64,000 nt of DNA from Sporobolomyces roseus. Its lineage: Eukaryota > Basidiomycota > Microbotryomycetes > Sporidiobolales > Sporidiobolaceae. The position numbers were made by a program, and so were the translations under genes. The first letter of the stretch is position 1. Each line of letters begins with the position of its first letter. The stretch covers positions 992,001-1,056,000 of the forward strand of contig JADILM010000007.1 of NCBI GenBank assembly GCA_016617785.1, given 5' to 3'. This document shows positions 39,177 to 52,200 of this stretch, piece after piece. The notes below the pieces were generated by a model, which searched no databases, was not told where the DNA came from, and saw nothing but the letters and a program-made list of their open reading frames with translations.

Positions 39177-42100
39177 AACTCCCTGAACTCCCTGTGCTCC
39201 CGGAGTCCCTAAATCCCAAAAATCAAACGCACCAACTCCATTCTGACTCGCTCCTCCGATCTCTCCCAATCCACCTCCGACTCCAAACCCGAGTCCGAGT
39301 CCATCCTTCCAAAAATCAGAAGAGATCGATTCGTTACCTACCATTCCTGGAAGTGCTGCGTTAGTTGCCGCTGTGGTCGACATCGGGAATTGGTTGAAAT
39401 CGAACGAGGCTGCTCCGAGTTGCGAGGCGTCGAGGGGTAGGTATTGCGGAACGGAAGAGGGAGTCGAGGCGTAGTGCATATTTGGAGGTTGGGAAGAAGC
39501 GTTCGAGGGATGGAGAGAGGAGTTGTTGCGGTATTCGGCGGGAAGCGAGGGAGGAGCAAGAGGTCGAGAAGCAACGGGAGCGGGTGATGGCAGAATGGGT
39601 CGAGGGATATCGAGTTCGAGCGTCAAACGTTGTAGAACCTGGAGAAAATATCGTCAGTCATCGTTTCTGAGGAGTTGGTAGAAGCCAGACTCACTTGTGC
39701 GAATGATTCTGAAGGAGAAGTCGTCTTGTCAGAATTTGTGCGAGACCCTCCTCCAACGAGTGCACTGGCGGCTCTCGTAACTCGCCTCTTCTCTTCAGCC
39801 ATGAAGAGTCCACTGTGAAAGGATTGCCTCAATTCAGTACGATACTCCTAAAGTCTGATTGAAGCATCGCGCTCACCTCAAGATTCTCGATCCAGTCTGC
39901 ACGACATGACGAAGGGAAGGTGACGCGATATCGTCGTGTTTGCTGAAGATTTCGAATGCGAGAACGAGAATCTCCTTCTTTGCCTCAATTTGTCGTTCGG
40001 GCAAATCATGATCAATGGCACTGTTCACACGGATTGCTCAGCGAGGTCCGGGGAGATGGAGAGGGAGATGGGCTCACTCGAAGAGGTCTGCGAAGAGAGC
40101 GGTTGCGGCTGCTAGCGAATGGTTGTAAATGAACCAGATCTGCAAGCCTCGATTTGGACGACATCAGTAGGAGTCTCCTGTGTGGCCTCGTCCTCTCTCG
40201 TTTGACTCCAATCGACTCAGGGCTCACGTTGTTGGTCCAACTCTGAAGTTTGACTTGACTTTTGATCACGATTTCTGCGCTTTCCAAGCAAGTTTTCCTC
40301 GAGAAATCTTTCTTGAGCAAGAACGGACGATGCAACCGCACGATCCTCGAATGAACCCCTTCGAGGCACACAAGTCGCTTCCACTGTTGTGCCCGAGTTT
40401 TGGCTCCTTCGACCGGTAAAGCGGTAGAGATTTCGCGTAGGACTTCTCGGAATTTCGAGTCGAGTTCGAGAACGGTTTCGTAGGAAAAGGTGGAAGGTTG
40501 AAGGACCAGTCGAGAGAAGGCTTCACGGGAGCTGTGAGGAGGATCATGGGTTCAGCAAAGCTCTCGATCGTGAGTGGCTGAAGTTAGATCGAACTCACGC
40601 TTGAGCAACTCTCCATTTCGCCCATTCGAACGAACCATCTGTGTAGACGTTCCTCGGTTGCTGAGTGAACCGCCAGTCCGTTGATGAAAGTTGATCAAAG
40701 TTGATGTTGCTGACGGCTGGAGTCGTGCCTGCAACCGAAACTTCTTCGTTAGTCCCGTCTTTCCCAAGGAGAACGGGAGATGTGACTCACATTGCAGAGG
40801 ATCGAGTAGGTAAGATTTGAATCGAGTAGTCGCCGACATGTAGTCGAGGAAGACGAGGAAACCGAATAGACGAATAGCTCCTTCTCGTTTGATGCTGTTC
40901 GATCCAGGAGGATAAGCGGGATCAGGAGGAGGCATTTGCGAGTGATCGCTCGACATTTGATGGAGACCAAGGATCTATACAAGTGAAGCGCGTCAGACCA
41001 GATGTAGTCTTGAAGTGGGAGAAGGAGACAGACCTGAGCAGTTCTCATAGCTTGACCGAGTAGCGACAAGCAGCGACTAGCATGACCTCCCGTCGTAGAG
41101 AACGCCAACCATTGTCCGATGAGAATCACGACTCTGTGCACAACCAGGGACGAGTCAGCGATAGCTCAGGTCGACGACAAAAGCGAAAGGTGGCTGTACT
41201 GTATGAAACGAATTTGAGGTCTTCCCGCTGAATCTCCGAGCTGAATCAATCTCAACGCACATCCGTACCACCAAGTAGGTCGGTACATTTTCCGCTCCTC
41301 GAACGTCGGCTGATCTTTCGGTGTTTCGCATCTCAATCCATCGACTCCCAAAGCGAGAACCTGGGAACAACTTCGCCTCTTAGTCAAATCGAGGAGAGGA
41401 TTGAGAGGAGATGCTGCTCACCATGCAATAGCAAGCTAACCACATCGTATCGATCTCGTCCCCTCTTCCAGATTCTCGCATTTCCCAGTATCGCTCATGT
41501 TCCGCTTGAAAGATTGGTGGGTAAAAGATGTTGAGTAGCCAGTCGACCTGCAAGGCAAAGATTCCAACCATCAGCGCGATCACGAGTGCAGATAAGAGGA
41601 GAGCTTCGACCTTACCTCGACGAAGTATCGATTGACCAATCTATGACTGAGTTCTTTGTCCGGACAGAGCTTGAAGATTCCCTCCAACTCCCTCGCTTTC
41701 GCAGCCTTGAGATCTTCGACGGAGCTGACAAGCGGCAATCCAAGCGAAGGACCTGAGAACGGCCCTTCGAAAGAGAGTGGGAAAGCGAGGATCGAAGTTC
41801 GTTCACGGGTCAATTCGAGTGCCGAGTAGTCCGCTTCGTTCGAGGCTGTGACTGATACTTCTCTTCTATGCGAAGAAGAATGAGAGGAAGAGGGGATTCG
41901 ACTGTTGGGGATGTTGTCGAAGAAAGGAAGGGAATCGACTGGTCGATATCGAGATCCGGGCAAGCGTTGATCGAAAGCGACGGATTCGAGCTTGATAACT
42001 GCATCTTCCGTCTGTGACGCCATGCGTACCGACGATTAGTCAGTATGAGCAGCCAGAGTTTGACGATAGATGACACTCACATCTCCGAGAGGTAAACTTT

Positions 42101-43012
42101 TCCTTTCCTCCCTTTCAACACTCATCGCTCTCATTGGGCTCTCCGTTCCTTCTCTCGTAATCGTACCAGTAGCTGAACCAGGACCTTCATGGTGTTCCCC
42201 TCCTCCTGTAATTCCTCTTGCTTTCTTCGTCTTGTTTCCGTAGAAAGTAGGAGTGAACCCTTTCACTTCTGGCGCAGTGCTACCCATCTCGTCTGGCAGA
42301 GAGCGGGCCCATTTCTCGAGCGCTTGTACTCTGTCTGCGAGAAGGAGTAGGTCGGAAGAAATGGCGAAAGGTTGCGGATCTGCCTTGGGGATTATAGCTT
42401 CTTGATCCCAACGACACGCTTCCGGTTCTCCTCGTTTGCAGCAGGCGAGACAGGGATGCGTACGAGAGCACTGTCAAGTTGCCATTGGATCAGAAACCAG
42501 CGAAGGTGTGGCTGAGAAGCGAAAGCGAAACTGACCTTGATTTTCCGTCTCTGCGAAGTCAACAAACGAAACCTCTGATCAGCACTTTTCCAAACAAAAT
42601 TCGCTCAGAGCTCGAGAGGACAATGTAGACTCACCTTGCACTCTCCGCAACTGACGACCTGACGTTTCTTAGCTGCCGCATCTTTCTCATCCTCCTTGTT
42701 CCCTCCTGCTCCAGTTCCATGAGAAGCTTTCCGTTTCCTTCCCTTCTTCGTCTCTGGAACAGAATGAGGACTATCGATAGAATCTGGCGAGTGAACGATT
42801 CCTCCCTGTCCTGACGTTGCGGCTCCTCCTCCTCCTAGTGCTGCGTGATTGTGATGGTTGTAGTATTGACTAGCGATTTGCTGATGATTTCCACTCGGTT
42901 GCTGCTGATGCTGAGCGGGAGATGAAGTTGAATTCGAGCGAGATGGAACTTGAATTGGGAGAGCGGCGGCAACTGCAGCAGAGAGTGAGGCCAATGGATG
43001 TTGATACGACAT
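39018..43012 (-). CDS. Zn2Cys6 fungal-specific transcription factor
   Basis: A long multi-exon regulator starts MSYQHPLASLSAAVAAALP with a Gln/His/Gly-rich arm. A basic patch (KKGRKRKASHG) leads to the zinc cluster CGECK-RRKIK-CSRTHPCLACC...C, i.e. CX2CX6CX5CX2CX8C, spread over three exons. The RRKIK part is a 15-base exon (42536-42550). The fungal-specific middle domain contains RLVNRYFVEVDWLLNIFYPP, MWLACYCMVLALG, PTWWYGCALRLIQ and MRTAQILGLHQMSSD. The C-terminus is rich in Gly, Asn and Gln, with a polyglutamine run and ends AAEVMADQLMSSGW. It is predicted to bind CGG-containing sites as a dimer. The target pathway is unknown, and no obvious enzyme cluster adjoins it. Confidence 0.88.
39144..39176 (-). 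repeat. CAG/CAA (polyglutamine) repeat in the Zn2Cys6 regulator
   Basis: Eleven consecutive Gln codons (mixed CAG/CAA) in the C-terminal activation-type region. It reads as CTG/TTG on the plus strand and is likely length-variable. Confidence 0.95.
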
Positions 43013-43303
43013 CCTACCTCTTCTGAGTGCGATTTGAAGGAAGAGGAGTGATTTGAGAAGCGAGGAAGAGAAATGCCGAAGTAAGAAATCCGAAAATTTC
43101 GCAACTGTTTTTCGCTTTTGACAAATTCGCTCTCGACGACCCGAGTACCCGAAACAACACTCTACGAGAAGACAGTGAGTATAACTGATCTTTCCTTTTT
43201 GCACTAACAGAGAGAGAGAGAGAAAGAGCAACGGCAGGGATTATGACCGAAGAGAGAGAGGGAAAGATTTCCAAGTTTGTTTTCGTTCAATCTCCTTTTA
43301 CAT

Positions 43304-46300
43304 CTATTGCTCAGCAGGCATAGAAGCATCTCCTCCACCAGGTGCTCCTCCTCCAGCTCCAGCAGAAGCGCTGAAGTCACGGAATCGAGCGTTGAATTCG
43401 ATACCGAGAGGACGACCTGTGAACAAGACGACTCTCCCTCAATTTCTGCAGAAACGGAGATTGTAGAAAGCGTTCTAACTCACCTCCGTAAGAGTAACCA
43501 GAGAACTTGGCGATAGCAGTCTCGGCTTCTTCAGTAGTCGCGAATTGCACAACTCCTGCACCTTTCGATCGACCTTGTTCGTAGATAACCTCGGCTTGTT
43601 CGACAGTTCCGGTAGTTTGGAACAACTCGACCAAATCCTCGTTCGAAGTAGACCAGGGAAGCTATAACGACGCATTGAGAACGTCAACTCTGTAAGCGGG
43701 AAGATTCAAAAAGCGAGAGTTCGACTTACGTTCTTGACGTAGATTTGGGTCGAAGGTTGAATGACCCTAGGTTCGTGGTGACCGAATCCACCAGGACCAG
43801 TAGGGTAACCTCCAGCGGCGGCAGCACCGGGGAACCCTCCGGCGCCCCCAAATCCGCCTCCAAATCCACCTTGTTGACCTCCGAATCCTCCCCCTCCGAA
43901 ACCTCCTCCATATCCTCCTCCTCCAAAGCCTCCTCCGAAGCCACCACGTCCACCGAAACCTCCTCGACCACCGAAACCACCTCGACCCATGAAACCTCCT
44001 CCTCCCATGTGACCGTTGGGGAATCGATCTTCTCGAACGTCGAGCAAGTTACCTTGGAACTCGAATCCGTTGTACATGGCTGTGAAGTTGGGAATCATTA
44101 CTAATCAGTCTCGATTGCAGAGAAATGAGTAGATCGAGAAAGCCAAACTCACCAATAGCGTTTTGAGCATCTTGAGAAGTTTCGTAAACGACGGTACCAG
44201 TTCCCGAGTGACTTCCATCAGGTCCAATTTTGACATCAGCACGAATGATGTTTCCTGCAGCCCTGAAGAGATCCTTCAAATCTTGCCATCCGACAGTGAA
44301 AGGAAGCTAAATCGGCCATCGTTTCGTTCAGTTCAAAATTCTGTGCGATTCGAACTGAGGTAGAGTGAGTTGTCGACTTACACCTTGGATGTAGAGACTC
44401 TTTCCTTGACCAGCTTGAACGGGGGCTCCGAATCCAGCTCCACCGTGATGTCCTCCTGCAAATCCACCTCGACCTCCGAAGCCTCCTCCGAATCCACCTC
44501 GGGGAACAAAACCTCCTCCACCAGGACCGGGGAAAGCTCCAGGTCCCATGTAACCTGCTCGGCCAGAGATGGCAGCGGATCCGTAACGAGCATCGTCTTC
44601 GCGATCCTTGCAGAAACGGGAATCGAGCGAAAGTCAGTCAAGAGAAGACGAGATTGAAGTATAGAGAGATGGAAAACGTACTTCACGAATGAAGACGGGT
44701 CGACCGAGAAGTTGTTGATCACTCAAATCACGAATAGCTTTTTGAGCTTCTTCAGGTTGAGAGAATTCGACGACACTGCAAAAATTGATAACAACGATCG
44801 AGAGTCAGCTTCGACAATTTGTGTGAGTGGATGGAAGAGTCACTAACCCGCATCCTTTCGACATTCCGTTGGGAAGCATCATGATTTCGGAGAAGACGAC
44901 ATTTCCAGCTGATGATGATGAATCGAAAGGAGGAAGGGAGAGGAAAAGACGAGGGAAGGGGTCGGGTAGAGGTAGTGAGGACGAAGAATGGAGGCGAGGG
45001 AAGGAGGAAGAGGAGAAGAGGAGGCGATTGAGAATCGAGTTGAAGTTGAGGACCACCCGATAAAATTTAACGATAAAATCCATGCACAAAGAGAAAGAAA
45101 CAACCGAAACCGTCAATAAACCATTCCTTTGTAATCATCATTCTATAGCTTGACCAGCCTTGTGAGTAATAATAATCACGCCTCTCGCCAAATACTCGAT
45201 TAAGTAAAATCGCCTCAACTCCTCGAATCAACTCATCTTACTCCTTCGTCCTACCATCAACGTTGAGGAGTAGCTTGAAGGAAGTGATCCAAGTGAGGAA
45301 GCCCCCGACTCGACGAATTCGCTCGCCACCGCGACGCTGAATCCTCGAACCATTTTCGTACACCATGAGTGCCTAGATCCAATCAATCTCTGTATCTTCT
45401 TCTCTTCTCACTCTATGCACCACCTAGAGTCCCCCCAACTCTCTGAATGAAAATGATCAATCGATGAAGAATAGTAAGACCCACCCTCCCTCATGAAATC
45501 CTTGAGATCGTTCCATTTGACTCCGAACGCCAAATTTCCAACGTAAACCCTACACTCCTTCCTCGATTTCTTGGCGGCTTCAGTAGCGGCGTATTCACGG
45601 TTCATGGCTTTACGAGCCGGGTCGAAAGGTTTGCGATCACGGTCGTCTCCTCCATCTCGGCGCGAGTCTCGAGAGTCTCGAGGGTCACGGTCTCGGTCGG
45701 AACGGTCGCGACGAGAGGAAGAGGGGTCGGCAGAGTCGGTATCCATTCGACGAACTGGGGAACGGGAACGACGGGGAGAGCGAGAGCGGGAACGAGAACG
45801 TTCTCGATGGTGGTGAGAACGACGAGGGGGACTACGGGACCTGGAACGTTGACGAGTTCGCGACTGAATTATGATGATGAGAGTCAGCCTTTTTGTTGCG
45901 CAGATGAAAGGAGGGTCGCAAAGGAAGAGAGAACCGCTTCGAGTAAAGGAGGAAGAGAAGTCCTCAAATTCGGTAATGAGGAGAATCTTCGCCCTGTACT
46001 ATGCGGTACTCTCTTTCCTTTTCTGAGAGTGAATTTAGGGCTTACAGGAGGTTCATCGTAATCTTTTTGTGAGGTGATAAAGGTGGCACGCATACAATGA
46101 TCAGCTCTCCATCTCGTTCACTCCAGGTCAGTCATGTATAGCATACCTCTATCCCTTGAACTTCTTGAAGGTTCTTCGTATCTATTTCATGCAAGCTAGA
46201 TGAGTGTCTGTTGATGAATAGATCGAGTGGGAGCGAGCAAGACTAACCTGTCTGAATCAGCTGTGAGGAGAACGAGGATTGGATCAGTCGCGCTCCTAGC

Positions 46301-46334
46301 ATATCAAAGATCAATCCTCAGTCTGCTTACCCAT
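43304..46334 (-). CDS. three-RRM RS/RGG RNA-binding protein (Gbp2/Hrb1-like)
   Basis: The N-terminus begins MADSDRYEEPSRSSRDRDY and becomes an RS domain (RTRQRSRSRSPPRRS). RRM1 has RNP2 CRVYVGNLAFGV and RNP1 SKGCGIVEF. RRM2 has SLYIQGLPFTVGW and SGTGTVVYE. RRM3 has QIYVKNLPWSTS and SKGAGVVQF. Gly-rich RGG spacers with GGFGGRGG repeats separate the RRMs. Yeast Gbp2/Hrb1 share this RS plus three-RRM plan and act in mRNA export and quality control. The coding start is built from tiny exons of 4 (46331-46334), 13 (46248-46260), 35 (46147-46181) and 17 bases (46046-46062), totalling 69 in frame. The RRM1 intron (44909-45484) is 576 bases, far above the local norm. The protein ends ASMPAEQ. Confidence 0.9.
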
Positions 46335-46703
46335 CTTTCAAGTAGTATGTGTGGTTGAAAGTTGTTGGCGGAAAGAGAGGTTTCGAAACTTCTCCCTCCG
46401 CCCTTTCATCTCGACTACAAAGAACTTGCTTGAGATTCTGCTTGAGATTCTACTACAGATGCGTCGAGTCAATGAACTCGCTATCATACAGCCCACCCGC
46501 CCATCGTCGACGCCGAATTGATCGTGCATTTTCGCTTCTACTCTCGGATTGCTTTAGTTTTGCCCGTCGTTTTACAAGCTATTGAACTGCTTTTCTGGAT
46601 TCTCTATCTCTATCTCTTCAGTCCATGAAAGCGATCGAAGGGAAAATCAGATGTTTGCAAGCGACTTTTCCATTGTTTCTTAAACGATTCTTTCCTCCTT
46701 TTC

Positions 46704-48963
46704 TCATCGAATCCCGCCGAACGCATCAAGCATCGATTTACCGCTCAACCTCGAACCGTCCTTTCTGATGGGAGGAAAGATGTCCCAGAACCTGTGAGTC
46801 TGCTTCGTCTTCAACTCCCCAACACGAGATTTGGAAGAGGATACAAGGAACTAACCTCAAAATTTCGTCTGACGATCCGCAAGCGACATATCGACCCTGT
46901 ATCCACCTTCGTACGTCAGCTTCAGGCTGTTCATGAAGAGCTGACGAGGGAAGGTAGACATACGTCAGGAGATAGAGCAAGATGAAGCACTCGACCCGCA
47001 ACGGGTCCGAGAGTCGCGATCGGATTATACAGTGGTTGAGACGATGTAGAGCTGTACTTCCACACATGGACTGTACGATATTTCAATATCATCAGCAATT
47101 GGGAACCGGTGCTGAGAAATGGAGAAGACGCACGACAATTTTCGTTTTCGCCATTCGAGGAGTAGCCGTGGCTCGAAACGAATTCATTCGTTGACTTCGA
47201 CCATGCGAGTTGACACACCTGTAGAATCGTCGAGTCGTCAAATAATGCCCGAAACTAAGGAGAATTGGCGAAAGACGAAACTTACCTGACTCCCAGAATC
47301 GGTTTCACTGATCATTTTGCCCGTTCGAGTATTCCAGATCTTGATGAGGTGATCACTTGTGCCTCCTCCAGTAGCGATTAGTCCAGATTGATGAGGACTC
47401 CAAGCGAGTGCTTTGATCGCTGCAGAATGAGCTTTCCGAAGTTTCAAGCATGGTTTCTACGAGTTAGCTCGTATCAATCAGCTCTCGACTCTTCGGCCCA
47501 GGCTGATTAAGTAGTCTCACTCACCTCTTCGAACCCCTTGAAGATCCTGACACTGTTATCGTTTCCGCCACTCGCCAATTCTCGATCCGAATTCCATTCC
47601 AAAGCCGTGACTTCTTCTTTATACCCTTTGATCACTCTCACCACTTCGTCCCTCGCTCTCAGATCACGATGTACGATCGTTCGATCTGCTGAAGCAGACG
47701 TGAGGGTTTGAGGAAGAGAAGCGAGGATACCGACTCGACCTGAATGAGGTGTGAGTCCTCGAATTTGCTGACTTGTTCGGGCATCGTAGATTGAGACTTC
47801 TCCGTTTGACTCTCCGACTGCGAGGTGATCACTCTGCACGTATTGAGGGTGTCAGGCAAGTGAAGAAGAAAGGAGAGGGAACGTGAGGAGAAGAAAGCTC
47901 ACCTTTTCAATCCATTTCACGCTCGTCACTGTCGGTGCACTCAGCAGATCATCTGTATCGACGTCGACGATCTTGATGACCTCTCCCGTCGATTTCCACG
48001 TATAAGCTTGAGCGCCGAGAGCAACTGCGAGTAATCCGTTCGAAGTTGACCAATCAATCGCGCTATCGTAGAAGTTCTCGCTGAGATTTGGGGCGTCAAG
48101 AACTCGACATGGAGTAAGGGAGATCTTGCGAGGAAGTCTGGGAGAAGCAGAGAGGAGTCGATCGGTCGTAGGGTTGAACGGGCTGAGTCGATAGAGGTTA
48201 CTGAACGGTGAAGAACAAGGAGTAGCTAGACTTGTCGACGGAAATCGATCTTGAGTGAAGGAGAGTACAGTAGATGGTGTATTCGAATGACGTTGAAAGG
48301 GCGAGAAAGTAAAACTTGAAGAAGATTGACAGCGAGACTGACACCTCGACGAGCGTGGCTTGTCCCGAATCGTCGTCTGTCGAGTCAGAGCAGAAGAAGC
48401 TGCACCGAAAAGCTCGCTTCGAAGGATTTGAGAGTACTCTTGTGCCGTCGCAGCTGCAAAGACGAAAAGACGAGTTCCGCTTCGCTCACGTTCGAAATTC
48501 AAGGGAAGCTCACCTTCGTGTGCAGAGTATCCAGTGAAGCTTCGAAGCTGACTTGGGGCAGATTGAGACCGGGGCAGAGCTTGAGGAGCAGGCGAAGGTA
48601 GAAGCTCGAAAGAGGTCTGCGAAGATGCTCTTCTTCGAGGTATGAAGCTGTACATTACGATTATACCATCAACGTTGATTGAATGGAATATGTTGTGGTA
48701 CGAGCGACGTACCGATCAGCTGTAGACCAGCTCGAATAGCTGGTGCTCAAACGACGAGAGTCGAATTGACCTGATCCTACTCCCACTCCAGATTCCTTCG
48801 AAGTTTCGACTCCATTACTCGGAAATCCTCCGCGATATCGAGTCGTAGACAATGATGCTGAAGGAGATAGTCGGAAGGCCGTAGAATCGGATCGAAGCGA
48901 GATTGGTGAGTCTGCTGGAGTCGGAAGTTGACGAGGCGAAGGGATGCGAGGGGAGCCTGCCAT
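46704..48963 (-). CDS. CDH1: APC/C activator Cdh1/Fzr1 (WD40)
   Basis: Activator and substrate receptor of the anaphase-promoting complex. The C-box DRFIPRR is made across intron 1 (ADR|FIPRR). A Cdh1-type QEYSQILRSELFGA helix follows. The junction to the propeller, LPRKISLTPCRVLDAPNL, is diagnostic. WD40 repeats include SENFYDSAIDWSTSNGLLAV, DHLAVGESNGEVSIYDAR, RTIVHRDLRARDEVV, ELASGGNDNSVRIF, AIKALAWSPHQSGLIATGGG and YVACGSSDEILRFWDIF. The protein ends in FGGIR, the IR tail that docks on the APC/C TPR subunits. The ELFGA helix and propeller junction fit Cdh1 better than Cdc20. The start is the Met of MAGSPRIPSPRQLPTPADS. TP/SP sites in the N-terminus would suit CDK control. Confidence 0.93.
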
Positions 48964-49298
48964 GGTTTCGAAGGTGATAAGGACGAATTTATGAGCAGTC
49001 TGATTAATCAAGAGAGGCAAGACAGGTGAAAAGTCGAGAAGAAAGATCAAGAAGTGACGGGAGTTTTGAGGCGGTCTATCCGGCAGCTTGAAGTGACAGA
49101 CGATGCGAGTTCACCTATGAGAGGTGTCGGATACTGTAAAATACAAGAGTGAGAGTAGAGGAAGAAAGTGAGAAGAAGAGAGTTGCAAAAGTTCTGCTCC
49201 TCGAGTTTCGGTTTCTCTCGCAATCTCGAGAAGAGAGAAGAAGGGAACCTGCGATGCTATAACGACGAGAATGTCTACATACATCAATATCCTACATT
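48964..49298. other. intergenic, no gene seen
   Basis: CDH1 upstream region and the 3' end of the Kelch gene. No repeat or coding segment is supported. Confidence 0.5.
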
Positions 49299-52200
49299 CT
49301 ATCGTCTGTTCCTCGACTCGCTTCCCAATCCAGCACGAGCAGTAGCTTTCGCTTCTGCCGCATCGAGTCCCGCTTGTTCTTGAATCGCGATGATCCTTTC
49401 CAACATTGGTCGATATTCCTCTGCAGGCCGTCAAGAAACGCAATCAGTCATATGAGGTGAAGATTGTGCTTCTGTTGGAGACATACCATATCTTTTCTCT
49501 GCGAGTTCGAATCCAGATTTCCGTAACTCTTTCCCTCTCTCACCAGCTCCAACCGTCTCGTGCGCTTTCTGAGCCCAATAAGTCTTTGTACGAGCGTAGA
49601 ACACGGCGAGCGATTCTCCAGGCTGCGGTGTAGAGAGTAGGTCTTCTGCTGATCGTTCGGTCGAAGAAGAAACTCCCATGAAGTTTCGCGCTTTCTTGTC
49701 GAGTTCTTCCCGCTGTGCTCCGTCAGAAACGTCAGATCTAATGCATCGAGCAGATCAGACTCAGAGACTGCTCACCTCTACTCTTGTTTTCTCCCCTTCG
49801 ATCGCAGCGAGTTCAGCGTCTGTCAGTTTGAGCACTTCTAACTCTTGCTCAATCTCGATAGGTTCCGCTGAAGGTGCTCGTCCATCGTCTCCCTCCATAT
49901 CTTCGTCGTCGTCATCGTCACTTCGCCCATCTGAGCCATCTTCGTCGTCTGAACCTTCGGAATCATTCTCCGAATCAGATCCATGCCATTCAGCCGTTTC
50001 ACTGCACAGAAGAGGCCAATCAGCGGATGTCGACGGAAAGTGGGAAGAGAGGTGAGACGTACATGATGCACTCTTTCAAGCAGTGGTATCGATCAAGTTT
50101 CGTCAAGTCGAGAGTGAAGAAATCGTCCAGCGTGTACTCCCGATCTCCCGCTTCGAGGATACCTCCAAAGCTATTGACACGAGGGCTTGTCAGACACTTT
50201 GAACTAAGCAGTAGGGAGGCATGCGAGCTTACATGTACAACGTATTCCTCTGCACAGCGAGCATCGCGTTATATCTTGGACCAGGTAACGATTTCTCTGG
50301 ATCATCGGGATCGTCTTCCTCAGCCTTCTCGATCTCTTCTTCCTTCTTCAACTTTGCTACTTCCCAAGGTTTGGGACCCTCATCTTCCTCCTCCATATCC
50401 TCGTCGTCACTCCCTCGTTCCTCCGCCTCTCGTTCATTTCGCTCATCCTCATCCTCGCTGTCTTCTCCCGCATCTTTCCGTCGTTGCGCTTCCGCTTCGG
50501 CTGCTGCAGCTGCTGCAGCGGCAGCTTGTTTCGCTTTCTTCTTCTTGTTTCCTCCTCCAGCTTTCTTCTTCTTCTTGAGCGGTAGAGAGATCCATCGACC
50601 GTTCCCCTGAGTGTTGTAACCGAAGCTGACGCGCGAGAGAGTGTGTGAGTGATAGTTCAGGAAAAGGTAGGACAGAGACAGAGAAGACGAACAGCTCGTT
50701 GTAGAAGACGGATTCAAGAGTCTCTTCATCAGGATCCGTATCACTCACTCCTCCGAACAAGACTCCCATATTCCTCGCGGCCCAAAACGCCATCGTACAA
50801 CCTGTCCGAACTCGTCTACGACTTCAGTGACTGCCTCGGAGCACCGAATACTGAGAGCGAGAGAGAGAACTGACCTGATCTCGTAGGATTCGGAGAGTAA
50901 CCAGGATTCTTCCGTTTCTCCCACTTGAACTTTGTGAAATCCATCTGACCATCTTCCGCAATTGGTGGAATCTTCAATAGCCAGTTGTCGTTCAAAGCGA
51001 TTCCCTCGACTTTCTTTCCTTCGTACTTCTTCGTGTATCCTCCGTAGAGAACGATACCGTCGGGTGTAGGGATGAATGAGAACCCACTTCGAGCTCTGTG
51101 ATGAGAAACTAGCTGGATTAGTCCCTTGCTACGGGCAAGTCCAAGTCCAGGTTATCGCTCACGGAGGTTTTCGATCAACTTCTTTCATCTCGATTTGATG
51201 CCATCGATACCTGTAAATGTAGAGCTGGCGTACGTCAGCGATCGATGCCGTAGGCAGAGGCGAGATCGAGACTCACTCGGTCAAACTGAACACCCAAAGA
51301 TCCTGAAGATAACTCGTTCGAATACCAGTATCTTGGAAACCCTGTAGTCAACGCCTTCTTACATCAGCGCTGTATCGAGCTTGGGTAGATAGAGAGATAG
51401 CGAGAACATACGCCGAACAAGAAAATGTAGTTCTTCCAAACGCACATTCGATGACCAGATCGAGCAGACGGTCGTAGCTTCGTGTCCCATCTCTCCCACG
51501 TCGAAGTTTGGATGTCGAAGGACCAGAGATCTCGGTAGTGATGGAAAGAGGATTGATTAGGTGCAGCTGCGGGTTTCGGAAATATAAAGTCAGCGAAACG
51601 GGAGCGATGACTGAACGTTTCCGAGACTCACAGAACTCTCCTCCGAAGATCCAGATCCTGTGATCGAGAGATACCCAACATGAGCATCACGTGGTTTGTG
51701 AATGAAGAGAGTATCTGGACTCACTTTCCACCTCCAGCAGGAGTAGCGACCATTTGATGAGCTGATCTCGGACCTGGTTGAGTTGGCGACGTAAACTTCC
51801 TCCATTCGTTCTTTCCCGGATCGTATCGATACAGCTGCATCAGATAAGCGGTCAAGAGAAAGTCAGCAAACGCGAAAGAACAAAATTGAGGTCTGCGAAT
51901 CTCACATCTGCGTATAGTTCGACGGTCTGTCCATCGTAGTACTCTCCACCGAAAAGATAGAGATGCTCCGAGACTGGTGAAGGAGTCAATACGGCGTTGG
52001 CGCGTCGACTAGGAGGTCCAGCGAGAGTTTCCTCTGCGAGATCACAAGTTCAATCAGCAAGCCAATTCCGAACTCGGGAACGGTACATAGCTCACCAGTG
52101 ACCTTGTGTTCATCGGCCCATGCCTGTCTGTACTCTTCCAGTGTCCTGATAAGATCGTCCTCATCCATGTCATTCGAATCTTTACTCTTTTTGGCTTGTT

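Noticed and set aside
39018..43012. Secondary-metabolite cluster around the Zn2Cys6 regulator
   Set aside because: Neighbours are housekeeping genes (proteasome ATPase, RNA-binding protein, APC/C activator) with no synthase, P450 or transporter set.
49874..50578. Long plus-strand open frame (234 codons)
   Set aside because: It lies opposite the Kelch gene and its Ser/Leu/His/Arg composition is a mirror of the acidic and lysine-rich coding strand; no domain.
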